A stretch of DNA of 64,000 bases. Origin: Seminavis robusta. Lineage: Eukaryota > Bacillariophyta > Bacillariophyceae > Naviculales > Naviculaceae. The DNA is taken from contig CAICTM010000190.1 of NCBI GenBank assembly GCA_903772945.1, positions 31,008-95,007 on the forward strand. Reading direction: 5' to 3'. Positions 9,621 through 20,496 of the stretch are shown in pieces; position 1 is the first letter of the stretch, and every line of letters starts with the position of its first letter. The notes beneath the pieces were generated by a model. The model had not been told where the DNA came from, did not search any database, and saw only the letters and a program-made list of their open reading frames with translations. The position numbers and the translations under genes were made by a program.

Positions 9621-10976
9621 CTACTGATCATACACCCCCAGCTTTTTCTTGTAGAACCGCACTTTGTCCGTGTCTGGTCGAGCCGAGCTTCCCTGTAACG
9701 CATTCCGTTCCATCCGCTTGATCTTATCTTCCAACAGTCCAATAATATTGTCCTTCTCCTGGACATCTTCTTTGCGACGTCGATCCGATTCTTCCACCTT
9801 TCGTGCCAACTGTGTGAGCTCATTCATGAATTCCTTTTCCACTTCCGCTCGAACTTCCATGAGTTGCAGATTGGATCGTTTCATTTCACCGGCATAGGAA
9901 TCGCGTGCTTTCAAATCCATTTCGTGCAATCGTTCCAATTCCGTATGCGCAATGACCAGATCGCACTTTGTGGAAATGGCCATGCGCAATTGTCCCGTCA
10001 ATTGTTCAATCTCGGCGTCCTTCTTTTCCACGACGCGACGCAATTCCTTGACTTCTTCCATGAGTCGTTGCTGTTCCATGCGGGCATTGACTTGTGCCAA
10101 GAGGTCCTTGGCATCGACCGATTTCGATTCATCGTCGTCTTCTTCGTCGTCCGAGGATTCATCTTCCGACGTTTCATAGTCGGAATAGGTATCCGAGGGA
10201 AATCGATTGACCGTCTTGGGTGAACCGTGGTTGGAACCAGAGTACTTGTCCATGGTGTTGTTATTGCTGTTGCTGCTACCGGTACTATTGGTCTTGCGAG
10301 GTTTGTTGCTGACTGCGGTTGTGGAGCTGGGTTTGCTGACTGCTGCTGCTGCTGTGGAGCTACTAGTAGTTTTGGAGAGAGAAGACTTTTTGTTCTCCTC
10401 ATTCTTGTTGTTGGAAGTGTTGGTACTATTGTTCTTGACTGTAGATGAGGGCTTCGTATTCTTTTCCAGTGACTTGGATTTACTGCTACCAGCGGTATTC
10501 TTCTTCTTGTTGTTCTTGTCCGTCAGGATAATATCACTCAAGATCACATCCTCCACATCACGATCCACAAGGTTAATGATATCCGCACTCCATTCCTTCT
10601 TGTTGCTACTCGACGACGACTTGGTCGTCTTGGCATTACCACTGCCACTACTAGTCGTTTTGGTCGGTCGACGCTTGGAGGGAGACGCTGCCTTTTTGGT
10701 CAGTTCCACAAAGTCCGACGGCTTATTCTCCCGACGAGACGCCGAACGAGAGAGGGAACGGCGTTTCTTCAGCTTGGCAGCGTCGTCGTCGTCTTCTTTG
10801 TGAACCTTCTTGGGTGGCTGAGACGCGGCACGACGTTGGGCGCTCTTGGAACGACGGCTGCGAGAACGACTTCGCAAATTGCCAATCAAGCGGCCACCAC
10901 TGCGTCCCCGTTCTTCCGTCATCTTATTATTATCACCCCTCTTTTCCAACAAGTCTGGAAAATCAATGGGAGACAT
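9621..10976 (-). CDS. Basic/serine-rich protein with acidic patch and C-terminal coiled coil
   Basis: 451 residues, family not recognised. Residues about 20-60 are Arg/Ser-rich (RSRSRSRR) and could be a nuclear localisation or RNA-associated segment. Residues 60-260 are low-complexity Ser/Lys/Asn/Thr. An acidic patch (EDESSDDEEDDDE) lies near 270-285. Residues about 290-430 are rich in heptad-like Leu/Glu/Lys/Arg (LMEEVKELRRVVEKKDAEIEQL and LLEDKIKRMERNAL) and should form a coiled coil. The tail ends KKKLGVYDQ. It could be a scaffolding or cytoskeleton-associated protein, but no function is assigned. An alternative start is the methionine 18 residues downstream. Confidence 0.7.
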   Translation of the reverse strand: MSPIDFPDLLEKRGDNNKMTEERGRSGGRLIGNLRSRSRSRRSKSAQRRAASQPPKKVHKEDDDDAAKLKKRRSLSRSASRRENKPSDFVELTKKAASPSKRRPTKTTSSGSGNAKTTKSSSSSNKKEWSADIINLVDRDVEDVILSDIILTDKNNKKKNTAGSSKSKSLEKNTKPSSTVKNNSTNTSNNKNEENKKSSLSKTTSSSTAAAAVSKPSSTTAVSNKPRKTNSTGSSNSNNNTMDKYSGSNHGSPKTVNRFPSDTYSDYETSEDESSDDEEDDDESKSVDAKDLLAQVNARMEQQRLMEEVKELRRVVEKKDAEIEQLTGQLRMAISTKCDLVIAHTELERLHEMDLKARDSYAGEMKRSNLQLMEVRAEVEKEFMNELTQLARKVEESDRRRKEDVQEKDNIIGLLEDKIKRMERNALQGSSARPDTDKVRFYKKKLGVYDQ

Positions 10977-12208
10977 TGATCTTGTCTGTCTGTCTATCTG
11001 CTACTACTGAATCTCGGTGGAGGGGTTGGAGGGAAAAGGGCTGTTGGTGACAGACCTGCAGCGAACCTATCTTTAGAATGAATGAAGGAAAGGTTTCGTC
11101 AGTTACCTTTGTCTCTTTTTGGGAATTTATAGGGACTCACTCATCACGCATTTATATAAAAGTAACTCGTGAGAGAGATACCCAAATTTGGCCGACTCAC
11201 TCCAACAAGATACCCACCATCGCACGAGAACTGAAATTTCTGGTTCATTTTGTGAGGCGCCAAAGCATGGGGTGTTATGGACGTTACTAAGTGGAAGAGG
11301 CTCAACGCTTCACTCTCATCCTTGTGACGGAGTGATGATCGTGCAGGCGGGTCGTGAAGAGACGAATTTGAATGTTTCCCTCCAAGATAGCCGGTCCCAT
11401 CGTGACTCGACTCACTCCGTTTGAATCTTCAATCCACAGTTTGATAGGAACAAGCCAGCTGGCTGGCCAGTCGACATGGGTAGCAAAGGGTGTTCTCGGA
11501 GGGTATGCATAGGTGGTACCGGTAAGGTAGCATCAGCAAAAGTGATACTTGATGTTCCGGTCTACAGATAGATAATGCTTCCAGAAGCAGTCTAAAGGTT
11601 ACTAATTGAACCATGGAATGCTGCAAACATGCTGAATGGATGGAAGGAATAGGAAGGAGTGACTATGCATCTCACTTGTCCCTCTTCTAAGGAACCTGCA
11701 ACTTGCCAAGGAAATACTGTACTGTGGCATCACCTGATCCAACTTCTGTTTCATTGAACCGAATATCTAGCTAGCTAGGAATATCTAGTAGCTAGCTAGT
11801 AACCAATTAGACTAGATGATAGACCTTTGATCTTGGGAGCCATTGACAGTGCTAGCCGATGGGAACCCGCACCCTAGTGCGAAACATGTATTCGTTAGCG
11901 AAAGAAATAGGGATAAGGGTGTATTGTTTCCGTTCATTTTTTGAAATTGCGCTCGGCCGGCTTGTACGTAGCTTTAGTACTGACGCATCGGATCGAAAGG
12001 GTGGGCGGTGTTCCTCTGAGCGCCGAAATCAAATCGGAAGAGCCAAAGCTGCAGGCCATTTTGAAGATTGTCATCTGCACCGACCATGAAGGAGTAGATT
12101 GGTTGTTGGTGTTGTCGTTATTATTGTTGTTGTAAATAATAGATAGGCACAATCCAATCCATCACAGCACTCTCTCTATTATACCAGTGAAGTAAAGAAG
12201 AAGACACG
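10977..12208. other. Divergent intergenic region
   Basis: Upstream region shared by the minus-strand coiled-coil gene and the plus-strand four-helix membrane protein. A TATATAAA-like box at about 11152-11161 can be read on the minus strand, roughly 180 nt before the coiled-coil start. Otherwise only short unsupported frames and scattered GCTAGC and ACCGGT motifs. Confidence 0.5.
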
Positions 12209-12912
12209 ATGAGCGCCCATGATACCGTGGATGACGATATATCCGCCGATGGGCCGGTACCCAGAGGAATGTCTGTGGTGAAGCGCATACTGGGTCGAAT
12301 GTTTGGGTCCTGTGCCTCGGATCCCAAGGGTTCCGTTCATCGAGCATGGGGAATCAGTCTGCTCTTTGTAGTCCTCTATTTTGTGGTTGCCATCATTGAG
12401 AGTAAGTTTTTCGTTATGGCGGATTGAAGAGAATTCTACCTATTTTGGGTGTTTTTCTGTGGTGGCCGTCCAGTCACCACACTGTTTCTTTGTCTTCTAA
12501 CGAATCTATAATGTCTCCTTTTTGTTTGTTGTTTATAGTGGTCCAATTACAAAAAATGGGTGGCTCGGAAGCTCTAGTGATTGCCGCCGTGTGGACTGGC
12601 ATCATTCATGTCCTATTGGCCATTCTGGGGACATTTGTGTTGAAACGATTTCCCACGTCCTTTTCCATTGGATTCCTCATGGGAATTGTGATTGTCCTTG
12701 CCAACCAAAATCTCATTCTTTTTGCAACCTTCAATAGCTACAGCATGGGAAATCCCACTACCAACCTCATCTTTTCCAGTGCGGCCTTTACACTCTTTGC
12801 CGTCCTGAGTTTCTTTTCGCTCCTAATGTTCCAATTCAAAAAGGAAGTGGTAGTCTCACCCGTTGATGCCAAGCGAGCACGGCAGCAAGATTCCTTTACT
12901 GATCAAGCCTAA
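12209..12912 (+). CDS. Four-transmembrane protein of unknown function (two exons)
   Basis: 188 residues from exons 12209-12401 and 12539-12912. The 137-nt intron begins GTAAGT and ends TATAG, and the split codon becomes ATG. Exon 1 gives a short acidic N-terminus and a first hydrophobic helix (ISLLFVVLYFVVAII). Exon 2 gives three more (ALVIAAVWTGIIHVLLAILGTF; IGFLMGIVIVLANQNLILF; AAFTLFAVLSFFSLLMFQF), then a short charged tail. The splice joins two hydrophobic-rich frames with no stop between. The layout is like small tetraspan membrane proteins, but no signature was recognised and no function is claimed. Confidence 0.75.
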
Positions 12913-14222
12913 AGAAGGGGAACAAAAACTCTATAGATGGAAAGCTAGCCAGGCTACAATATTTGGATGAAAGGAGGCATGTCATACATGATACTACAAT
13001 CCACAGTTTCATAGAATATCTGGTTGGGTGGTTGGACGCATGATTGAATGAATGTGTTGGCGCCCAACAGGAGCAAAAGTCTGAAACCATGCCAGGCGAG
13101 GGTCCTCTATACAAAACCTTGATGGAGGGACAATACACAAACAACATAGCATCCGTACAAGGCTTCACAACTAGACATGGAAGCTTCCGGTGGCTTTTTT
13201 TTGTACAGTGATTTCTATATAGCAACCTATTTACATCCAATAGCCATAGGAAATTTTTCTTCCATAGCTAGATCTAGCTATGGCAAAAGACACTTTGACG
13301 TGGTTCACTTTCCTGAAGGTTTGATGCTACAGTACCGTATGAGCAGAACAGGGAAGTTTGGGAGCCCTGGATCGGTTGCAACTCCAGCCAAGACCTGTCC
13401 CTAATAACCCCCTCGGTTCTCTCGTAGTACATGTATGAAAGTGCCATTATTATTTTTTCAACCGAGGCCTCGGCAGGGCGTTGTTTGTGGGTGTCTCCGG
13501 CACACGTCGTAACATCCTGCTCCTGAATCCTAGCTAGTAGAACACGGCCTTCCCAGAGTTCAAGGTACGGTAGCGTATTGGATACTTCGTCGGCTCCTAC
13601 TCTGTCTCGACCTCTTTGTAAAATTTGCAGCTCCCTTCCTTTACCAACGCACTACCAGGTAACTAGACAGCTTCTGCAGCTCTGAAATCTTCATGGGATC
13701 GATCCCAGTTATTTCCACGACGTCTGAAGTGGATCCCACTTTGTTGATCGTGGAATGGAAAGCATTTCCAAGAAAGTGATGGAATTAGAGGGTTGATGAA
13801 TCCGAGATTTAAACATGTCACTCCAGAAAAAAAGCTGTGAGTGTGGCATTTTGGAGTGGATTGTAATAGAATGTCCCGTTTTAAATATTGCCTCTTTCCA
13901 AGTTGTAAGGTCACTGTTAGGATCTTTGTACTATAAATGCTTCTAAACTATGCCCTTTTTCTCAGTCACTAATCCAAGCAGTCACCGTGATGTTGTGAGC
14001 TCCCGCGATCTTGTTGGTTGCAACATGTTGTTGTGTTCGAGAAAGCTGACTGTCTCATGCCTGTATCTCTCTTGCTTCCTGCTTGGCGACTGCCTGCATG
14101 ACATTACAGTCTTCGAAAGAAAGAAGATCACGTTATTTTTGTGGGGCGTTGAACAAGATCTCACTCTCCTCCTCTCATCAGATCGCATGCATGATAATAT
14201 TGGATACCGATAATCAACCAAA
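12913..14222. other. Intergenic, no gene recognised
   Basis: Unsupported frames below 90 codons only. It contains the promoter of the KPDW-repeat gene; the sequence just before its ATG is tcaaccaaaatgg. Confidence 0.5.
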
Positions 14223-16346
14223 ATGGCGGTCAAGAAGGCAATCAAGGGTATCCTGAAAAAGGAAGGTCACGTCGTGGGCAAGAAGCGTAGCTTGGTCTTT
14301 GCCAGTACCATGCGGTATATCCAAGAATTCGACGAAAACCTTCCCGTCCTGGCCATTAAGCAGCCAGATTACAGGGCAGATCCAAGCGACAAGGAAGATC
14401 CAGACACGATCTATTGGTGGGAAGAGGAAGATGCAATCATTCCTTGGTACGAGATGGAAGATGAGAATGAAATGATGGGTTATACCTGGGATGACGTTGT
14501 GGAAGAAAAGCAATTAACCTATCGATCCAACACGGCGGATGATATGCTCAAGGAAGCCAGGCAAGAGCGAGAAGAATGGTCGGAATCCACGGTATCCAGC
14601 AGTGATGATGACAGCAGTAGTAGTGGCTCCAGTAGTAGCAGTAGTAGTAGCTATGACGAGGAGACCGTGTCAGGTGATGAGGCAGAAGAGGAATATCAGC
14701 TACCCGAAGGACCTGGAATTCAGCTGGAAGCAGCTACCTTGGAAGCTGTCAAGGCAGAGCAGCAAGCTGCACGTAGTCCTGCTCCAGCTGCCAAGACACA
14801 GATAATCCAAGCTTCGCCAGTCGTCCCAGTGCCACCACCACCGTCACCAGCAGTCGCATCGCCCAAGTCTCCCAGAGAAGGTATGGTCAAGCCAAGTCCC
14901 AAGCGATCTACCCCCAGGAGAACGTCGAGATCGGGATCGATACTGCTAGCCACAGAAGACATGAAACTAATGGCCCCGCCCAAACTCAAGCCAGATGGCA
15001 CACCTGAGCAGCCGCAACAACCAGCAGAGCCTCCACAAAAACCACAGGAGCAGCCACCAGCTGTGGAAGAAAAACCAACGCCAGTACAACAACCTCCTGT
15101 CGCAGTGGAAGAAAAACCAAAGCCAGCAGTTGTAGTAGAAGAAAAGCCAAAACCGGCGCCAGTAAAAGAAAAAGAAACGCCAAAACCAGCTGTTCCGGAA
15201 AAGCCAAAACCTGCAGCCCAAGAAGAAAAGCCAGAACCAGCCCCCAAACAACCAGCTGTGAAAGAAACAAAGCCTGCCGCTCCTGCATCACCATCCAAGG
15301 AGAAAACCAAGAAGAACAAGGCAGATACGCAAGGTAAGAGATCTTCTGTTGAAAAGAGATCTTCCGTCGAAAAGAGATCTTCGGACGGCAAAAAGAAGAC
15401 AAAGAAGAAGAGGCCTTCTGATTCAAAGCAGCCTAAACCCCAGCCGCCCCTCCATCGACCTGAGGAACCTGACGATGGCGAAATGGATGGCAGCAAGTAC
15501 GAATGGGAAAAGCCCGACTGGACCAAGGAGAACAAGCTCAAACAAACAAAGAAGGGACGATTGGTACGCAAGGGTGCCAACTTGGCCAAGCCTATCACAA
15601 TGATCAATCGAGCCAAGAACGATATGATGGACGCCAAGTTGCTGCGATCTTTTGGAAAGCCCGATTGGACCAAAAAGTCCGAAGTCTTGAAGCGAACCGA
15701 CACGGGAGAGTCAATCAAGAAAGGAGACAACTTGGCTCGCAAAATCACACACATCGCTTCGGATCCCGACGCCCAGGCAAAGTTTGCGTGGGAAAAGCCT
15801 GATTGGGCTACCAAGAAGGTATTGGTCAAGGAAACGGAAGATGGAGAAAAGCTCAAGAATGGTGAATCTCTTAGTAAGGGTATCACCCACATTGTAGAGG
15901 ATGAGGAAGTCAAGGAAAAGTTTGCTTGGGAAAAGCCAGATTGGGCTACCAAGAAGGTATTGGTCAAGGAAACGGAAGACGGAGAAAAGCTCAAGAATGG
16001 TGAATATCTCAGTAAGGGCATCACCCATATCACCGAAGATGAAGAAGCCAAGGAGAAGTATGCCTGGACAAAACCTGACTGGACCAAGAAAAAGAATTTG
16101 AAAAATTCGACGTCGGGGGAAAAGATGAAAAAGGGAGAGTACTTGTCGACGGGGATCACCGACAATCAGAAAGCCAAAGACAAGTATCAATGGGAGAAAC
16201 CCGACTGGGCCACGTCCGCCAAGAAGCCAGAGAAACCAGGAGCCGTCAGCAGAAGGCATTCGTCGGCAACCCCCGATGAAATCAAAGCGACGATTGCCAA
16301 GAATGTCCGACGAGGTTCCACAGATCGCACGGGCCAAAAATCGTAA
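14223..16346 (+). CDS. Large acidic, proline-rich protein with KPDW repeats
   Basis: 707 residues, single exon, family not recognised. Residues 1-120 are a charged, Trp/Tyr-containing region starting MAVKKAIKGILKK. Then comes a Ser/Asp/Glu tract (about 125-160) and a long Pro/Ala/Lys/Glu-rich segment (about 160-420) with EEKPKPA-like units and three RSS(V/D)-K repeats. Residues about 425-670 hold six KPDW motifs (first Lys at residue 430) in units of about 40-46 residues. A typical unit reads WEKPDWATKK, then an E-D-G-E-K-L-K-N-G-E segment, then LSKGITHI. Units 3 and 4 differ by only a few bases over 138 nt, a sign of recent internal duplication. The protein is likely extended and disordered between repeats. 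A structural, scaffold or mineral-associated role can be imagined but is not shown. Confidence 0.8.
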   Translation: MAVKKAIKGILKKEGHVVGKKRSLVFASTMRYIQEFDENLPVLAIKQPDYRADPSDKEDPDTIYWWEEEDAIIPWYEMEDENEMMGYTWDDVVEEKQLTYRSNTADDMLKEARQEREEWSESTVSSSDDDSSSSGSSSSSSSSYDEETVSGDEAEEEYQLPEGPGIQLEAATLEAVKAEQQAARSPAPAAKTQIIQASPVVPVPPPPSPAVASPKSPREGMVKPSPKRSTPRRTSRSGSILLATEDMKLMAPPKLKPDGTPEQPQQPAEPPQKPQEQPPAVEEKPTPVQQPPVAVEEKPKPAVVVEEKPKPAPVKEKETPKPAVPEKPKPAAQEEKPEPAPKQPAVKETKPAAPASPSKEKTKKNKADTQGKRSSVEKRSSVEKRSSDGKKKTKKKRPSDSKQPKPQPPLHRPEEPDDGEMDGSKYEWEKPDWTKENKLKQTKKGRLVRKGANLAKPITMINRAKNDMMDAKLLRSFGKPDWTKKSEVLKRTDTGESIKKGDNLARKITHIASDPDAQAKFAWEKPDWATKKVLVKETEDGEKLKNGESLSKGITHIVEDEEVKEKFAWEKPDWATKKVLVKETEDGEKLKNGEYLSKGITHITEDEEAKEKYAWTKPDWTKKKNLKNSTSGEKMKKGEYLSTGITDNQKAKDKYQWEKPDWATSAKKPEKPGAVSRRHSSATPDEIKATIAKNVRRGSTDRTGQKS
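15783..16060 (+). repeat. Near-identical tandem 138-bp coding repeat
   Basis: Two adjacent 46-codon units begin at about 15783 and 15921. They share long identical runs such as gggctaccaagaaggtattg and gagaaaagctcaagaatggt. This is the youngest part of the KPDW repeat array, where unequal crossing-over would change copy number. Confidence 0.85.
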
Positions 16347-16773
16347 ATGAGGCTATTTTTTATTAGCATCTCTCTCGCCCTAATCCATCGAGTTTCCCTC
16401 CACAAACTGTTCCGCCCGAAACAAAGCAACGACATTGTTTCTTACTAAGAGTGGCCTATCTCCATCCAGCTTCGACGATGACGGCTAAGGGATGCAATAC
16501 AGTCCTGCACGTAGCCATAGTTAGACAATGAATTAAATAATATAAACAACAGATCTCTGCATGCAATTAGGAACGACCTCAACGGAACGCAATGGTTCAA
16601 GTTGGTCGAGACATTCTTTTTGGTGGCAACGGCGTTGAGGCGCACCTTTCGAAGGCTGCTCAATCGCAACAGGGCTACACGAGAGTAAATCTTGAAGAGA
16701 CAGCAACGTCAGACGGAGAAGTCTTTGAAATGGTAAGCATCAGAATAGATGGGAAGGGCGCTGCATGCCAACC
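16347..16773. other. Intergenic between convergent genes
   Basis: Holds the 3' flanks of the KPDW-repeat gene (plus) and the BTB gene (minus). Nothing else is supported. Confidence 0.5.
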
Positions 16774-17829
16774 CTATGAAAAACAGATGTTGGGCGACCC
16801 TGCTTCCTGGACCGTCGGATCAACTGCAATCCAAGGCCCAATAGGGGGGGCTCGAAACCTGTTGGAATACGGACATTTCCACAACACTTCCTGGGATTGA
16901 AGGTCGCCTTCGACATTTCCGGCCAGGATCGCCCACGTGCAGTCTGCTACCTTGTCGACGTTTACAAACTTAAGTTGGCCATTCCAGTAGACTGTTTCCA
17001 CTTTGGTATATGGATACTGAGAAAACTCATCTCTTTGGTACGCTCCATTAAACGCGGCATGCTTGGTTCCAGACAAATGGAGGATCTCGAAAGGTTGGGT
17101 CTCGTAGTGATTCAATTCAGTACACGTTAGAAAATACTTCGGGAATAGGGGAGAACTGACCTCTTCCTTGGTCAAATCTTCGAGGAAATACTCTCTAAAA
17201 ATTCGGTCCACAAACATGGGCTGCAGTTTCTTGATGTGTTCACTCCCAAACATCATCCTCCCATAGGTTTTTTCTGCATCACGCATTCGAGTCCTGAGGT
17301 AACTGATCGCCACATCTTTTGCTTTTGGTAGATTGATTTGGTATGCCAATGCGGCTGCATCCACCAGGATACCAAGGTCATCGGGGGGTGTCATCAGGCC
17401 AAGTGCATTTTGATGTTCCAGGTATGCCGCAATAACCTCATCGCAGAGTTTGAGTCCTCCCTCAAAGTCGTACTTGTCATAGAACTCTATAAGTTCGGAC
17501 GCGTCTTTTGCTGTCATGGACCGAGCGGCACAGGGTTCTTGTAAGAAGTTCAGAGCCTTTTCAAAAAGATCTGGATGCACATCGTGAAAAATGATTTCGT
17601 TGGTTGCCTTTTCCTGCATCCCCACGGACAATGAGGTATCTATGAACTTGCTCAGGTGGGACAGAACGGGTCCATACATTGAATATTCCTTGGTAGCTGG
17701 GTCGTTGTCGTCGTCCATGTACTTGAGTGTTATTTTGATGTCAGGATCACTGCTGCGAATCTTTTTGCAGGGTGGCTCGTCTGCAACCTGCTCTTCCTCA
17801 ACTCCTCTGTCTCTGTTAGTTTCTGCCAT
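16774..17829 (-). CDS. BTB/POZ domain protein
   Basis: 351 residues. Residues about 28-140 form a BTB/POZ domain: DIKITLKYMDDD, YGPVLSHLSKFIDTSL, IIFHDVHPDLFEKALNFL and LIEFYDKYDFEGGLKLCDEVI follow the beta-alpha order of the fold. A BACK-like helical segment follows (about 150-235). The C-terminal 110 residues (GTKHAAFNGAYQRDE..., YWNGQLKFVNVD, CTWAILAG, GPWIAVD) look like a small beta-rich domain with regularly placed Trp, Gly and Tyr. BTB proteins dimerise and often act as Cullin-3 substrate adaptors, so the C-terminal part could be a ligand-binding module; that is inference. The first ATG begins a short acidic leader ending in a KKIRSS stretch. Confidence 0.8.
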   Translation of the reverse strand: MAETNRDRGVEEEQVADEPPCKKIRSSDPDIKITLKYMDDDNDPATKEYSMYGPVLSHLSKFIDTSLSVGMQEKATNEIIFHDVHPDLFEKALNFLQEPCAARSMTAKDASELIEFYDKYDFEGGLKLCDEVIAAYLEHQNALGLMTPPDDLGILVDAAALAYQINLPKAKDVAISYLRTRMRDAEKTYGRMMFGSEHIKKLQPMFVDRIFREYFLEDLTKEEVSSPLFPKYFLTCTELNHYETQPFEILHLSGTKHAAFNGAYQRDEFSQYPYTKVETVYWNGQLKFVNVDKVADCTWAILAGNVEGDLQSQEVLWKCPYSNRFRAPPIGPWIAVDPTVQEAGSPNICFS

Positions 17830-18968
17830 GGCTTGCTACTGCTGCTCGGTATACCGGTACCTTCAGTGAAAATGGGTACGAGCGAGATTTCTTTTGTGTT
17901 GAGGCCAGCAGCACTTGCCACAACAACCAAATGGATTGAATAAGCTAGCTAGGATGGGATTAACCTAGCTTGGTCGGGCCCTCCCGAGCTACTAGAGACC
18001 TCCGGGGTTTTTGGTTTAGGTTCCACGGTGACAAGTTGTACTCAGAGGCGCCAAAAAATAGAGTTCTGTTATCAAGTAGCTAGACAGGTGGAGCAGTTCC
18101 AGTTCTTGTGCACCAAACAAAAAGTTGATTTGATTCTGTTTGGAAGCCTGTTCATGATTGCGTGATCATGATTAATTGGACAAAGAAGTCCAAAACATTG
18201 GTACCTTGGAAGGTTCGTCAGCAAGGAAGCTAAGCATCAGCAGGGCACCTCCCAGAACGCCAGCTGAGAGAAGAAGAATCTTATCAATCTTGCACATGTA
18301 TTGCCAATGAATGCAATGCGCAGTATTCCCAGGAAGCTGACCCCGGCATGAAGAAGGAACCTTTCAAGAAGGGGGAAAGATACTCAGAGCCGGTGCATGG
18401 GGAAGCATCTCCTTGAAAATCAGGACAGCAAACCCTGCCAGCAATGACAACGCAAGAACTTAGTCTAGGTGCTAACTGCCAAGGCCTTTCGATTGATACC
18501 CCAAGTACTCAATCGGTCATTGGGCAAGGATGGTCCCAGTGGTAGGACTTTGCAGCCTGCACTTGCTTACCTTTCATCCAAATCAAATGCACAGCTCTCA
18601 AATCCACCAGAACAAGGTGCCTGGTGACCATCGAACCATTAGACATGAAACCACTTACATCCATACACGTACCGATGATACCTGGCCTGGAAGTCTTGAT
18701 GTGTTGCATAGCTGTTGCATACGAAGAGGAAAGACAAAAGATAGGCTCCGAGTGCGACAACCACTCACGGAGCGTGGAATCTATGGGTTCTGGAAACTAT
18801 CACTTGCACAAGGTTTAAAGAATGCAACATTAATGATTTTTGGTGGCCTGTGGCTCATCTTTTATTGTTTATGGTGGTTTCTTGTCGTCTGGCTTTTGTG
18901 TCATGATCGGTCTGTTAATAACATGAAGGAGATCAAACTGTTTGCAGCGCACTGTCGATTCTGCAGCA
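17830..18968. other. Intergenic with dispersed-repeat traces
   Basis: The part around 17985-18065 resembles 53640-53725, sharing ggttta(g)gg, gtcgtactcagag-like and aaaaaatag blocks. From about 18675 onward the sequence belongs to the segmental duplication that also covers 38511-40326. No gene is supported. Confidence 0.5.
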
Positions 18969-20496
18969 TCATTCAATTGGCATGGAACAGGGAGAAGTGA
19001 CGCGTTCGACATTATACTCTTCATCATAGTATGCATTTTGGGGCATCGCTTTGGGATAATCAAGCCACTCAAAGCCCATGGGAATGCGCTGCATTGTTTG
19101 GCGCCACGATTTTTGGAAATGTGGAAGGAGTTCCAAAGCACACCTGTCATTCTTGGATTCTCCAAACACATTGTTAGCTCGGAGTGGTGCTAGTTTGTCA
19201 ACACTCATGGCATCCTCTGCCAATGTGTCAATCTGTGTGTACGGAATTCGAACACGTGTTATCCCCTTCTTGGCAAGCTCTGCCGAAATCCAAATATCGT
19301 CCGTTGTCAAGCAATTGCTGGGAATGTTCTTGATTGATTCGAGTGAGAAAAAATCCCTTCGATAGATTGCTCCTTGAAATGCTTCCAGTATGTCCACAGC
19401 GGCCAACTGCTTCTTCCATTGACTCGTGTCATAACGGCATGCAGAACGCACTCGAACACCCGTGGACGAGAAGTGATCTGTGTCAATCATTTGCCCTGCG
19501 TTGGCAAAGGCAATGTAGGGTGCCTTAAGGTGTTGGTGCAAAAGTGATTCGACTAAATCTGGCGGATAGATGTATTCATCATCCACATTGATTATCAGAG
19601 TGTCTGGATCCGTTTCTTTTTCTAGCGTTGGTATGAGTTTGGTCGCGGGACCATAATCTTCGCAGTCCATGTTGAGGGTCAACCACGAGAGCTTTTGAAG
19701 AGCTTTTGGAACGACATACTCTTGATTGAATCGCTTGGAATACTGCGGAACATTGAAATATATCTCGTCCGGTACCCTAGATTGCCGTTTGAGACTGAGC
19801 AATACCGGCAAGATGCCTTTGATGCGGGGAGGAGTCGTTGTCAAAGAAACAACCACACGGCGCTTTGCTGGTTTCGGCTGATGATCTTGTGGGAAAGATT
19901 TTGTACTGATGCTGTTGCGACTGTCCCTGGGCACTTCCTTATCCTCTTGGGATGTCATCAAGAGCACTCTCCCCAGCACATTGTACACATGGAGTAAGTG
20001 TTGCTGACAACGATTGTACCTGGCAAGTTTATTGTAAGTTTCATCAAGGTATTTGACCCCCGCAAAATGCAAGAGGCCTGGTCGCTTGTGGGAATACTTG
20101 CGCATGAAGCCTTGATCTTGTTTTGTCGCAAAACCATGGAGTACGTATTCATGAGCCCGCTTAGCATGATCAGCACTGCTGTCCAACAAGCCCTCTATGA
20201 GAGGACTGTAATCCCAGTCTCGTGCCAAGAATTGTGGCACTGGAGAAATGATTCCACAAATCTCTGACTCATAGTCAAGTGTGATCTTGTTAGGGTTTTG
20301 CTGCCAAAATTTGACCAGGGCTGCCTGATCATCAACCTTGTGTTCTTTCATGTAAGGCAAGACCCATTCAAAGATAGACACAAGTGTTTGGGGTGTCCCG
20401 AGCATCACACCGGCGTTGAGGTATCGGAATTTGTTTTTCCGGGATGGTGCTTGTTGATCAACAAACTGTTTGGCTGCCATATCTGTTTTACAATAT
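18675..20496. repeat. Segmental duplication, source copy
   Basis: About 1.8 kb aligns in the same orientation with 38511-40326, including the 3' flank and about two thirds of the glycosyltransferase gene. Similarity stops abruptly after caatat at 20496 (40326 in the other copy). Confidence 0.9.

Noticed and set aside
10207-10803. 198-codon Leu-rich plus-strand frame that looks like membrane helices
   Set aside because: The Leu and Val runs are the complement of Ser/Lys/Asn codons in the coiled-coil gene on the other strand.
14720-16165. 481-codon minus-strand frame
   Set aside because: It lies wholly opposite the KPDW-repeat gene. Its Phe/Ser-rich product is the mirror of Lys/Glu/Pro codons, and it has no domain.
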